Assembly: GCA_001873185.1 (NCBI GenBank)
Contig: MNYQ01000241.1
Location: 1 to 32,390, forward strand
Reading direction: 5' to 3'
From: Ignavibacteria bacterium CG2_30_36_16
GTDB taxonomy: Bacteria > Bacteroidota > Ignavibacteria > Ignavibacteriales > Ignavibacteriaceae
DNA: 32,390 nt
Of this stretch, positions 1 through 7,786 are shown piece by piece. Position 1 is the stretch's first letter, and every line of letters begins with the position of its first letter. The notes beneath the pieces were generated by a model, which saw nothing but the letters and a program-made list of their open reading frames with translations, did not search any database and was not told the DNA's origin. A program made the translations under genes and the position numbers.

Positions 1-121
1 TTTGTCCATCGCTAAAAAAATAGTTTATAAAAAAAACGAATATAGTTCAGCATAAAGCTAAAGTAATTTGATAATTAATATTGGCTCTAACTAATATTAA
101 AAAGAATTATACACTACCAAA

Positions 122-301
122 CTATAATAAATTGACCGCATCCCTCAAATTTTGTTGCTGAAGATGATTGTAAATTTGAGTCGTTGCCAAATCCTCATGG
201 CCCAAAAGTTCTTTTATTACAAAAAGTGAAACACCTCTTTGAACCAAAAGGGAAGCGAAGGAATGGCGCAAAGTGTGGAAGTGGATTTGTCTTGTCCGGC
301 A
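122..301 (-). pseudogene. Tyrosine recombinase (phage integrase family), C-terminal remnant
   Basis: This is absent from the ORF track because it has no start codon. On the minus strand, the frame ending at the TAG at 122-124 reads as the last ~59 residues of a XerC/XerD-type recombinase: [11 protein letters not shown], then a conserved LLGHE block, then TTQIYNHL with the catalytic tyrosine. The Arg and His of the HxLRH box, the His of LGH and the Tyr are all intact. The frame is closed by TAA immediately upstream (302-304), so the N-terminal DNA-binding domain and the first catalytic Arg are gone. It is a dead remnant. Identification of the family is firm; which subfamily (integrase, transposon or chromosomal Xer) cannot be told. 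Confidence 0.85.
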
Positions 302-347
302 TTAAGTTTACAGAAGAGATAGTAAAAACTTAGTGAAGGAAAAGGAA

Positions 348-650
348 ATGAAAACAAAAACATTAGTAAAATAGAGTTGGGCATTTAAGCAGAAAGTAGT
401 AAGAGAAATAGAGGAAGGCAAACTAAGCTAAAGCGGAGCCTGCAAACTTTACAACATAAAAGGTGGCAGCACACTGCCGCAATGGATAAAAAAAATAGGA
501 AAGAATCATTTGTTGAACAAGATAGTCAGGATAGAACTGACTGATGAAGTAAATATGTTGAAACAGAAAGAAAAAGAAAAGCGGGAATTAGAATCAGCAT
601 TTGCGCAGGCCCATTTGAAAATAATGAGCTTAGAGTTGCAGATATATTAA
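348..650 (+). pseudogene. Decayed IS3-family OrfA (helix-turn-helix) transposase subunit
   Basis: Reading from the ATG at 348 to the TAA at 648-650 gives about 100 codons interrupted by an in-frame TAG (codon 9) and a TAA (codon 28). The surviving text matches IS3-type OrfA proteins: FKQKVVREIEEGKLS, a CKLYNIKGGSTLPQWIKK helix-turn-helix, GKNHLLNKIVRIEL, then a charged leucine-zipper-like tail. A purine-rich GAAGGAAAAGGA lies just before the ATG. No OrfB (DDE catalytic subunit) follows before surE, so the element is both mutated and truncated. Family assignment comes from recalled resemblance. Confidence 0.75.
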
Positions 651-674
651 TTCGCAAATTCAACGGCTATCTAT

Positions 675-682
675 TATATTTG
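675..682 (+). promoter_or_regulatory. Possible Bacteroidota-type -7 element (TATATTTG) for the surE operon
   Basis: TATATTTG fits the TAnnTTTG -7 consensus known from Bacteroidota and lies 35 bases before the surE start. No clear -33 TTTG is seen. That this organism uses such promoters is inference. Confidence 0.3.
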
Positions 683-717
683 AATTCGTTTTTATAAAGA
701 AGAATGGGCGGATCAAA

Positions 718-1500
718 TTGAAGATACTTGTGTGTAACGACGACGGTATAGATTCCGTTGGTATTTATGAACTTGTTAATGAACTAAAAAAAACAGCCGA
801 GGTTACTGTAGTTGCGCCGCTTAAAGAGCAAAGTGCAGTTGGACATGGAATAACTATGCAGCTTCCTCTTCGAGTTATTAATTATTATAAAAATGGTAAT
901 TTCTTCGGCTATGCTGTTGATGGCACTCCTGCAGATTGTGTAAAAATTGGTATTAGAAATATAATGAAAGAGAGTCCCGATCTTGTTATTTCGGGTATCA
1001 ATCATGGTTCGAATACTGCAATCAATATAATTTATTCGGGCACTGTTTCAGCGGCTCGTGAAGCGGCTATAATGGATGTTCCCGCAATTGCTATTTCGGT
1101 TACGAACCATACAGCAAAGCAGTTTGGTTTTGCGGCAAAAGTTGCGCAGATGCTTACACAAGAAATTGCAAACAGGGGTTTACCTAAAGGCACTCTCTTA
1201 AATGTTAACGTCCCGGATCTTCCCGAAGAAGAAATTTCCGGTATGCTTTTAACGAAACAGGGTAAATCAAAATGGGATGATATTTACGAACAACGCAAAG
1301 ACCCATACGGGCGCGATTACTACTGGCTAACCGGCAACTTGATGGAAATAGATATAGAACTTGATACTGATCAGGCTGCCGTAAAAAACAAATATGTTTC
1401 TGTTACACCTATCCATTTCGATTTGACCGACTACGACACTTACAGCCGGATGAAAGAATGGAAACTTGAGGAGTTATTAAATGCAAAACAAAAAAAATAA
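718..1500 (+). CDS. surE: 5'-nucleotidase SurE
   Basis: SurE removes phosphate from nucleoside 5'- (and 3'-) monophosphates in the cytoplasm, using a divalent metal. The 260-residue protein has the family length. It carries the N-terminal NDDGID metal-binding motif (N7-D8-D9), Ser39 in QSAVGHG and Asn95 in SGINHGSN, which are the known metal ligands. The start is TTG, preceded by a GGGCGGA-like ribosome site about 6 bases upstream; the translation begins exactly at the conserved KILVCNDDG. It is first in a tight operon: its last 20 bases overlap phzF, and the VWA gene and comF follow with almost no gap. It lies just downstream of decayed mobile DNA but is intact. Confidence 0.96.
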   Translation: MKILVCNDDGIDSVGIYELVNELKKTAEVTVVAPLKEQSAVGHGITMQLPLRVINYYKNGNFFGYAVDGTPADCVKIGIRNIMKESPDLVISGINHGSNTAINIIYSGTVSAAREAAIMDVPAIAISVTNHTAKQFGFAAKVAQMLTQEIANRGLPKGTLLNVNVPDLPEEEISGMLLTKQGKSKWDDIYEQRKDPYGRDYYWLTGNLMEIDIELDTDQAAVKNKYVSVTPIHFDLTDYDTYSRMKEWKLEELLNAKQKK

Positions 1501-2353
1501 ATTGTACCACATTGACGCTTTCACAAGCGAACCTTTTTCCGGGAATCCTGCTGCCGTAACTTTTGGCGATGACCTGAACGAGGAGGAAAAACAATCTATT
1601 GCCCGCGAAATGAATCTATCCGAAACCGCTTTTGTTTCAAAATCGGATAAGGCTTCTTTCAAACTGCAATGGTTCACGCCTTCAAACGAAGTACCGCTAT
1701 GCGGGCACGCAACCATAGCCTCACTTCATTTCTTGAGTGAAAACGAATTAATAAAAGACAATGAAGAAATTACTTTTGAAACTTTATCGGGAATTCTCCG
1801 CTGCCGTTTTGAAAACGGAAAGTATTTTATGCAAATGCCGGTCTTTAATGTTAAGGGTTATAATGATGAAATAATTGAAGTGCTTGATGCATTAAATCTT
1901 CCGGAAGATAGAGTAGACCCTTTTGTTGAGACAGTAATACTTGAAAACGGATACCTTTACATTTGTGTTAATAATTTAAAATCGCTCAGCGAAATAAAAC
2001 CTGAATTCAACAAGCTTAAGGATCTTTCGGCTGAAGAGAAAAAATTTGAAGGTGTGGCGGTTTACACTCTCGAAACAATTGATTCATCATCTTTTGCACA
2101 TATAAGGTTTTTTTCTCCGGCTCACGGAATTAACGAAGACCCGGTTACCGGCTCTGCAAACGGTCCTTTGTTTACAGTATTGAAGTATCTGAATGTAATT
2201 GATCAAACCGAGGAAGAAGCTTATGTTCAGTTTGAGCAGGGTGATTTTATAAATCACAAAGGTCGTGTTGGCGTTACTTACTATGCATCAACAAATGAAC
2301 TTTATATTTCGGGTAAAGCCGTTACTGTTCTGAAGGGAGAATTGTCCTTTTAA
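1481..2353 (+). CDS. PhzF family isomerase/epimerase
   Basis: This is a member of the PhzF/diaminopimelate-epimerase-like fold family (290 residues, normal length). PhzF itself isomerises a phenazine precursor, but most bacterial homologues have unassigned substrates, and no phenazine genes are present here. Visible signatures are DAFTSEPFSGNPAAV (residues 12-26), Glu48 in NLSETAFV at the position of the catalytic glutamate, PLCGHATIA and the C-terminal EDPVTGSANG. The ATG lies inside the end of surE with GAGGAG upstream, so translation is probably coupled. The stop shares one base with the next ATG (TAATG). Family certain; substrate unknown. Confidence 0.93.
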   Translation: MQNKKNKLYHIDAFTSEPFSGNPAAVTFGDDLNEEEKQSIAREMNLSETAFVSKSDKASFKLQWFTPSNEVPLCGHATIASLHFLSENELIKDNEEITFETLSGILRCRFENGKYFMQMPVFNVKGYNDEIIEVLDALNLPEDRVDPFVETVILENGYLYICVNNLKSLSEIKPEFNKLKDLSAEEKKFEGVAVYTLETIDSSSFAHIRFFSPAHGINEDPVTGSANGPLFTVLKYLNVIDQTEEEAYVQFEQGDFINHKGRVGVTYYASTNELYISGKAVTVLKGELSF

Positions 2354-4500
2354 TGTTCGGTTTCGAAAAAGTAAATTTAACATTTTCTATTAATGCGGTG
2401 TGGTTTGTCATCGCATTTTTATTATTAGCCGGTTATACTTTTTATATTTACCGCTATACCGTGCCACAGGTACGCCCTTTTACAAAAATTGCTTTGGTAA
2501 CTTTAAGAATATTTGCGCTGACAGCAATTTTGTTTTTTATATTTGAACCAGTACTTACTTTAACTAGTAAAACAATTCTTCAACCCGTTAATCTTTTTTT
2601 TATTGATAATTCCAGATCGATAAAAATTGATGACGGCACAAACAGGGAAGTCAAAGTAAAACAATTTACCGATAACATGCTGAACTCAAATGTACAGGCA
2701 AGCAGTGGATTATACATTTTCGGCAATAAAGTTGAAACCTTAAGCGGTGATTCTATACGTCGAATTAATTTCAATGAGGGTTCAACTAACTTCTCAAACA
2801 TAATTGCAAGTGTAAAAAAAGACGAGCGAAATATTGCTTCTATTACTATTGTAAGCGATGGCGTAGTTACTTCGGGGGCAAAACCTGTGTATGAAGCAGA
2901 GAAGCTTAACATCCCAATTTTTACTGTCGGTTTGGGAGATACTACGGTTAAAAAAGATATCCGGATCAGAAATGTTTTATACAACGAATTTATTTACATC
3001 GAAACACCGACCACAATTTTGGCAGAAATAAGCAGCAATGGTTTTGAAAGCAAACAGGTAATTACATCGTTGTTTGAAAATGATGTTGTTGTTGAGCAAA
3101 AAAACATTGTGCTGTCGGGTGAGGGTTTTCAAAGTATAAATTTTGAATATAAACCTCAAAAAGGCGGGGAAAAAAGGATGGCTGTTACTGTCACCACTCT
3201 TCCCGAAGAAGAGAATACTGCTAATAACAAAAAAACATTTTATATAAACGTTCTTGATAATAAGTTAAAAGTGCTGCTTATCTCCGGGGCGCCTTCGAAC
3301 GATTTGTCTTTTATCCGCAGCAGCCTTCAACTTAATAAAAATATTTCGATAAACTCCATAACTGTATACGGACAAAACAAAATTCTTGAAGGCATTAACA
3401 CAAACACGGCTATTGACAGTGCCGATATCCTTTTTTTAATCGGATTCCCTTCAAAGCAAACTCCACAAACGCTTCTCCAGAAGACGATTGATGCAGTAAA
3501 CAATAAAGATAAACCTTTCTTTTTTCTGATTGAAAACTCAACCGATTATGAAATGTTAAAGCAATTTCGAAATTCTCTTTCATTCAGCATACAGCAAAAT
3601 GCAGTTAGAAATTATGAAGTTCAACCGAACATTAATGCGGGCGAAACTGATAATCCACTTCTTAAAAATAATGCCGAAAATTCTGTTGCCGCATGGAACA
3701 GTTTGCCTCCGGTTTTTCAGCCTCCGCACGAGTTTAAGGCTAAACCCGGAAGCAGTATTTTATCCGACGTTAGAATTAATAATGTGCCGGTAAACAAACC
3801 GCTGATTTTAACACGACGAATAAGCAACAGCCGCAGTATCAGTGTGCTCGCTTATGATATTTGGAAATGGAAGCTTCAAACATCTTCGAAAAATTTAAAT
3901 TTATTCGACAGCTTTATTCAAAATTCCATTCAATGGCTTAATACAGGAAACGAGCAGAAGCAAGTAAGAATATCTACATATAAGAGATTATATTCGCTGG
4001 GAGAAACAGTTGAATTTACCGCACAAGTTTATAACGAAACATTTAATCCTGTGTCGGATGCTGAAGTGAGAGTTACAATTAAAGGACATGATAGATCAGA
4101 GATTCTACTCAACCCGCGCGGGAGCGGTTTGTACGAAGGTTCATTCAACTCAAATACGCCGGGTGATTATTTATACGAAGGTACTGCAAAATTGAACAAT
4201 CGAAATCTTGGGAGCGACCGGGGCAGTTTTAACATCGGCGCTTTCGACGTTGAAAAAATTGAAGACCGGATGGATTATGAATTTTTAAATTCTCTTTCTG
4301 AAATATCGGGCGGTAAATTTTATTTTGCAGGACAGGATGATGATTTATTCTTCCGGCTAAAAAACATTTCCGAACACTCTTCAAAAGAAAAAATAACGAT
4401 AAAAGAATTGAGCCTTTGGGCAAACGAATGGATGATGATTGCGGCAATTTTATTTTTTTCGGTTGAATGGTTTATCCGTAAACGAGCCGGAATGCTTTAG
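2353..4500 (+). CDS. Membrane-anchored VWA protein with GATase-like middle domain
   Basis: This is a 715-residue protein of unknown role. Two N-terminal membrane segments (about 14-33 and 46-66) precede a von Willebrand A domain with a DNSRS MIDAS motif (D85, S87, S89). From ~residue 305, KVLLISGAPS begins a Rossmann-like region resembling the glutamine-amidotransferase/ThuA-like folds, but no catalytic Cys is recognisable. Residues ~540-640 look like an Ig or macroglobulin-type beta domain (YKRLYSLGETVEF). A last hydrophobic helix (~690-708) ends in a basic tail. The bulk is probably periplasmic. Similar architectures occur in Bacteroidota and Planctomycetota. It starts inside phzF's stop (TAATG) and comF begins 3 bases after its stop, so all are probably co-translated. 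Confidence 0.85.
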   Translation: MFGFEKVNLTFSINAVWFVIAFLLLAGYTFYIYRYTVPQVRPFTKIALVTLRIFALTAILFFIFEPVLTLTSKTILQPVNLFFIDNSRSIKIDDGTNREVKVKQFTDNMLNSNVQASSGLYIFGNKVETLSGDSIRRINFNEGSTNFSNIIASVKKDERNIASITIVSDGVVTSGAKPVYEAEKLNIPIFTVGLGDTTVKKDIRIRNVLYNEFIYIETPTTILAEISSNGFESKQVITSLFENDVVVEQKNIVLSGEGFQSINFEYKPQKGGEKRMAVTVTTLPEEENTANNKKTFYINVLDNKLKVLLISGAPSNDLSFIRSSLQLNKNISINSITVYGQNKILEGINTNTAIDSADILFLIGFPSKQTPQTLLQKTIDAVNNKDKPFFFLIENSTDYEMLKQFRNSLSFSIQQNAVRNYEVQPNINAGETDNPLLKNNAENSVAAWNSLPPVFQPPHEFKAKPGSSILSDVRINNVPVNKPLILTRRISNSRSISVLAYDIWKWKLQTSSKNLNLFDSFIQNSIQWLNTGNEQKQVRISTYKRLYSLGETVEFTAQVYNETFNPVSDAEVRVTIKGHDRSEILLNPRGSGLYEGSFNSNTPGDYLYEGTAKLNNRNLGSDRGSFNIGAFDVEKIEDRMDYEFLNSLSEISGGKFYFAGQDDDLFFRLKNISEHSSKEKITIKELSLWANEWMMIAAILFFSVEWFIRKRAGML

Positions 4501-4502
4501 GC

Positions 4503-5189
4503 ATGAACTCATTTATAATTTCCGTTTTTGATTTTATACTCCCCCGATTTTGTGTCTCTTGTAAATGTGCTTTAAACACAGAAGAAAAAATTGTTTGCAG
4601 TTCGTGCTGCATAAATATTAAGCTTGCCGGCAATAAATTAATTGAATCCGAATACGTTAGAAATTTTCATAAAGACAAAATCATTTCAGGTTTTCAATCT
4701 CTTTATATTTTCGAAAAAGATAAAGAGCTTCAGCAGATCATACACGCACTTAAATACAACAAGCGATTCTTAATCGGGATATTCCTCGGCAATTTGATGG
4801 GAAAATTTTTAGAACCTAAAATTAGACTGTGGAATATAGATTGCATTGTCCCTGTTCCACTTCATAAAATTAAAATGCTCGAAAGAGGTTATAATCAATC
4901 GTATTTCATTGCAAAAGGGCTATCTCATCATCTAAAAATTCCAGTCAAAATAAGCGTAATAAAACGAATCCGTTATACACAAACTCAAACAGCACTCACA
5001 AAAAAAGAACGCCAATCAAATATTCAAGATGCATTTGCCATTGCTTCTCCCAAGCAAATAAGCGGCAAAGTAATTTTGCTGGTCGATGACGTTATAACAA
5101 CCGGAGCAACAGTTACCGAATGCGGGAGAGAATTACTGAAAAGTGAGGCAAAAAAAGTTTATGCGGCATCTGCAGGGCTTGCCGAATAA
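4503..5189 (+). CDS. comF: ComF family phosphoribosyltransferase-like protein
   Basis: ComF/GntX-type protein (228 residues, family length) of the cytoplasm, linked in other bacteria to uptake and processing of transforming DNA; its exact reaction is not settled. The N-terminus has a four-Cys zinc site (C17-x2-C20 and C32-x2-C35). The C-terminal half is a type I phosphoribosyltransferase domain with the PRPP-binding motif VDDVITTGAT, preceded by VPVPLHKIKMLERGYNQS, a ComF hallmark. The ATG begins three bases after the stop of the VWA gene. It ends the operon; no other competence gene is present in the window. Confidence 0.93.
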   Translation: MNSFIISVFDFILPRFCVSCKCALNTEEKIVCSSCCINIKLAGNKLIESEYVRNFHKDKIISGFQSLYIFEKDKELQQIIHALKYNKRFLIGIFLGNLMGKFLEPKIRLWNIDCIVPVPLHKIKMLERGYNQSYFIAKGLSHHLKIPVKISVIKRIRYTQTQTALTKKERQSNIQDAFAIASPKQISGKVILLVDDVITTGATVTECGRELLKSEAKKVYAASAGLAE

Positions 5190-5393
5190 AACATACCAAT
5201 CTTAATTCGGTTTATAAGTCTGGTTTACTTTATTAGGCGAATGTTTGGTTAATCTCGTTTTTTTATCATTCAACAAATTCAAAGCAATAACGGTCATCTT
5301 GGTTTTGTAATATAAATGTAAAAGAAAGAAACTTATCTTTCTCGTTGGTTGTTATTTCCTTATTTTTTAGATATACTTAAGGAAAGATGAAGA

Positions 5394-6374
5394 ATGGAAT
5401 TTATGAATATATCAAGATTTGAAGTGATCAAACATCTTGAAGGATACGTAGGTAAAATATTTAATGAGTATATGAAAGATGTAGAAAATAGCTGGCAGCC
5501 AGGTGATTTGCTGCCTAACTCCACATCCGAAAATTTTTTCGATGAAGTCAGGCAAATACAGGAAAGAGCGAAAGGATTAGTTTATGATCTTGTAGCTGTT
5601 CTTGTAGGCGATACAATAACCGAAGAAGCGCTCCCTACTTATGAATCATGGCTTTACCAGATTGATGGAATAAAAGAAATTGGTTACGACAGCAATTGGA
5701 ACAAATGGATCCGCAGCTGGACGGCGGAAGAAAACAGGCACGGCGACCTTTTGAACAAATATCTTTTCCTTTCCGGAAGAGTAAAGATGAGAGAGATGGA
5801 AGCATCGACTCAATATTTAATTGCCGATGGATTTAATATTCAAACCGGACATGACCCGTATAAAAGTTTTGTTTATACAAGTTTTCAGGAAGTTGCCACA
5901 AATATTTCTCACAGAAGAGTTGGAACACTTGCAAAACAGCAGGGCGATAGTTTTCTTGCCAAAATTTGCGGCTTAGTTGCCGCCGACGAATCACGTCATG
6001 CAAAGGCTTATTCATCATTCATATCAAAAATTTTTGAACTTGATCCATCGAATATGATGATTGCTTTTGAAGATATGATGAAGAAAAAAATTGTGATGCC
6101 CGCCCATTTATTGCGTGAAGCGGGTGTTGAAATTGGTAAATCATTCGGGCACTTTACAAATGCAGCTCAGCGTCTCGGTATTTATACTGCGCACGATTAT
6201 TCAAATATTCTTGCATCTCTGATAAAAGAATGGGAAATTGAAAAAATAGAAAGTTTAAGTGATGCGGCGGAGAAAGCAAGAGAATATCTTGTAAATCTTC
6301 CGGGCAGATTAAATAAAATAATTGAAAGACTTAAAATTCCACAGCTTGAGTATAAATTTAGCTGGATTGCTTAG
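5394..6374 (+). CDS. Acyl-ACP desaturase (soluble diiron)
   Basis: A soluble, O2-dependent acyl-[ACP] desaturase that introduces a cis double bond (Delta9 in the known plant and mycobacterial enzymes) using reduced ferredoxin. The 326-residue protein carries both diiron motifs, EENRH (112-116) and DESRH (198-202), with FQEVATNISH in the expected helix between them. The ATG has a good AAGGAAAG site 7 bases upstream; a second ATG three codons on is possible. It has its own 204-base upstream gap and appears monocistronic. No partner ferredoxin or reductase is adjacent. Its presence implies exposure to oxygen at least part of the time (inference). Confidence 0.92.
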   Translation: MEFMNISRFEVIKHLEGYVGKIFNEYMKDVENSWQPGDLLPNSTSENFFDEVRQIQERAKGLVYDLVAVLVGDTITEEALPTYESWLYQIDGIKEIGYDSNWNKWIRSWTAEENRHGDLLNKYLFLSGRVKMREMEASTQYLIADGFNIQTGHDPYKSFVYTSFQEVATNISHRRVGTLAKQQGDSFLAKICGLVAADESRHAKAYSSFISKIFELDPSNMMIAFEDMMKKKIVMPAHLLREAGVEIGKSFGHFTNAAQRLGIYTAHDYSNILASLIKEWEIEKIESLSDAAEKAREYLVNLPGRLNKIIERLKIPQLEYKFSWIA

Positions 6375-6409
6375 CTCCGCAGAAAGCAATTAATAAAATT
6401 TAATTTGCC

Positions 6410-6430
6410 AAAATCCGTCAGCTAATGGAT
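6410..6430. repeat. AAAATCCGT...ATGGAT small palindromic repeat, copy 1
   Basis: This 21-mer differs from the one at 30609-30630 at two positions, counting from the fourth A of that copy. Related half-sites occur at 7006-7047 and 7974-7991. Idealised, it is an ATCCGTTA-nn-TAACGGAT hairpin. It lies between the desaturase and the thioredoxin gene. Confidence 0.5.
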
Positions 6431-6476
6431 AAGCGTCATCAATTTGGGTAAGTTCAATTTAAAAGATATTTCCGTT

Positions 6477-6484
6477 TATTTTTG
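6477..6484 (+). promoter_or_regulatory. Possible -7 element (TATTTTTG) for the thioredoxin lipoprotein gene
   Basis: It matches TAnnTTTG and sits 53 bases upstream of the chosen start. No matching -33 box is clear, so this is weak support for a promoter. Confidence 0.25.
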
Positions 6485-6537
6485 AATCCTTTCGTTTAAT
6501 CTTTCATCCTAAAGCAAGTAATTTATTGGAGAAAAAA

Positions 6538-6987
6538 TTGAAAAAAATATTGCCCCTTTCGTTTCTATTTTTGTTATTCTTTTTTACTTCGGGCTGCAGC
6601 CAGAATAAAGAAGATCTAAAGTGGACGGGAAATTTGGAAGATGCTATGAAAATAGCTAAAGCAGAAAATAAAACGGTACTCGTAAACTTTACCGGTTCTG
6701 ATTGGTGCCAGTGGTGCAAACGCCTTAGTGGTGAAGTTTTCACCCAAAAAGAATTTGCACAATTTGCAAAAGAAAAACTTGTGCTTGTAAAAGTTGATTT
6801 TCCAAGAACAATTGAGCAATCACCGGCGTTGGTGAATTACAACCGCAATCTTGCGCAGAAATATGGAGTGCAGGGTTTTCCGACAATCGTTCTTTTAGAC
6901 AAAAACGGAAGTGTTTTAACTTATACAGGCTACCGTGAAGGCGGGGCTCAAAGTTACGTTGAACATATTCGTTCTTTCATTATGTAA
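6538..6987 (+). CDS. Thioredoxin-like lipoprotein
   Basis: An exported thioredoxin-fold protein of about 149 residues. I move the start from TTG 6526 to TTG 6538: the GGAG at 6528-6531 lies inside the longer frame with ideal 6-base spacing, and the shorter form starts as a classic signal peptide (MKKILPLSFLFLLFFFTSGC). Cys20 is a likely lipidation site, although the lipobox has Thr rather than Leu at -3. The redox motif is W-C57-Q-W-C60, and GFPT supplies the cis-proline loop. It probably acts as a membrane-tethered periplasmic disulfide reductase. The next gene, msrA, is also exported and needs a thiol reductant, which suggests pairing (inference). Confidence 0.88.
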   Translation: MKKILPLSFLFLLFFFTSGCSQNKEDLKWTGNLEDAMKIAKAENKTVLVNFTGSDWCQWCKRLSGEVFTQKEFAQFAKEKLVLVKVDFPRTIEQSPALVNYNRNLAQKYGVQGFPTIVLLDKNGSVLTYTGYREGGAQSYVEHIRSFIM

Positions 6988-7005
6988 ATTTTCATAGTAA
7001 CCCTA

Positions 7006-7047
7006 TTTAAAATCCGTTTGGGGAATTTCTCTTAGCGGATTTTTAAA
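7006..7047. terminator. Hairpin between thioredoxin gene and msrA; possible terminator
   Basis: TTTAAAATCCG and CGGATTTTTAAA form an inverted repeat (one-base bulge) around a ~19-base loop, starting 18 bases after the thioredoxin gene's stop. The T-run is within the stem rather than after it. The arms resemble the AAAATCCGTT repeat seen elsewhere in the window, so it may be a repeat acting as a terminator. Confidence 0.4.
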
Positions 7048-7064
7048 TTAAACTCTTTCCGTTG

Positions 7065-7072
7065 TATCTTTG
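7065..7072 (+). promoter_or_regulatory. Possible -7 element (TATCTTTG) for msrA
   Basis: It fits TAnnTTTG, lies downstream of the 7006-7047 hairpin and 45 bases before the preferred msrA start. Together they suggest separate transcription of msrA. Confidence 0.3.
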
Positions 7073-7117
7073 TCATATTAGTGAGTTAGGTTGAAAGTGA
7101 AAAAAGGAAAAGATGAT

Positions 7118-7786
7118 ATGCTGACAGGAAAATGGTGGACTATTATTTTTATTGCAACGGGTTTTGCAGTTTTTTATTTGCTGTTTCCGTATCAAACAAA
7201 AAGTAATGAGATGGAGAAGAATTACACGATGATTGAAGAAACTAAATTGGATACCGCTACATTTGGTTCAGGCTGCTTTTGGTGCACAGAAGCAATTTTT
7301 GAAAGATTAAAAGGAGTAATGAAAGTTACTTCCGGTTATTCCGGAGGAAATGTTCCAAACCCCGGTTATGAAGCTGTGTGTACCGGTAAAACCGGGCATG
7401 CCGAAGTGACGCAAATTTTATACGATCCTAATGTGATAACTTTTGTTGAGTTGCTGGAAGTGTTTTGGAAAACTCACGATCCAACAACATTGAATCGACA
7501 GGGAAATGATGTAGGTACTCAGTACCGAAGTGTAATATTTTTTCATAACGATGAGCAGAAAAAATTAGCTGAAAAGTATAAACTAAAACTAAATGAAGCG
7601 AAGATTTTTGATAACCAAATCGTTACCGAAATAAGCCCTTTCAAGAAATTTTATCCCGAAGGAGATTATCATCAAAACTACTATGAAAAAAATCCCGATC
7701 AGGGATATTGTTCTTTTGTAATAACGCCGAAAGTTGAAAAATTTAAAAAGGTGTTTAAAGAAAAATTAAAAGCGGAGTACAAATAA
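7118..7786 (+). CDS. msrA: Peptide-methionine (S)-S-oxide reductase MsrA, membrane-anchored
   Basis: MsrA reduces the S-epimer of methionine sulfoxide in proteins. I prefer the ATG at 7118 to the track's TTG at 7091: GGA sits 9 bases upstream of this ATG, while the TTG has AGG directly abutting it. The 222-residue product has one hydrophobic helix near the N-terminus (about residues 6-24), then the MsrA domain: GSGCFWC with catalytic Cys53, GKTGHAEV, NRQGNDVGTQYRS and a C-terminal DQGYC whose Cys may be a resolving residue. The anchor places the enzyme on the periplasmic side (inference). There is no fused MsrB. Confidence 0.93.
   Translation: MLTGKWWTIIFIATGFAVFYLLFPYQTKSNEMEKNYTMIEETKLDTATFGSGCFWCTEAIFERLKGVMKVTSGYSGGNVPNPGYEAVCTGKTGHAEVTQILYDPNVITFVELLEVFWKTHDPTTLNRQGNDVGTQYRSVIFFHNDEQKKLAEKYKLKLNEAKIFDNQIVTEISPFKKFYPEGDYHQNYYEKNPDQGYCSFVITPKVEKFKKVFKEKLKAEYK

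Noticed and set aside
1-717. Integrated phage or genomic island with attachment sites
   Set aside because: Only decayed fragments are visible, no tRNA target or flanking direct repeat could be found, and the neighbouring genes are ordinary chromosomal ones.
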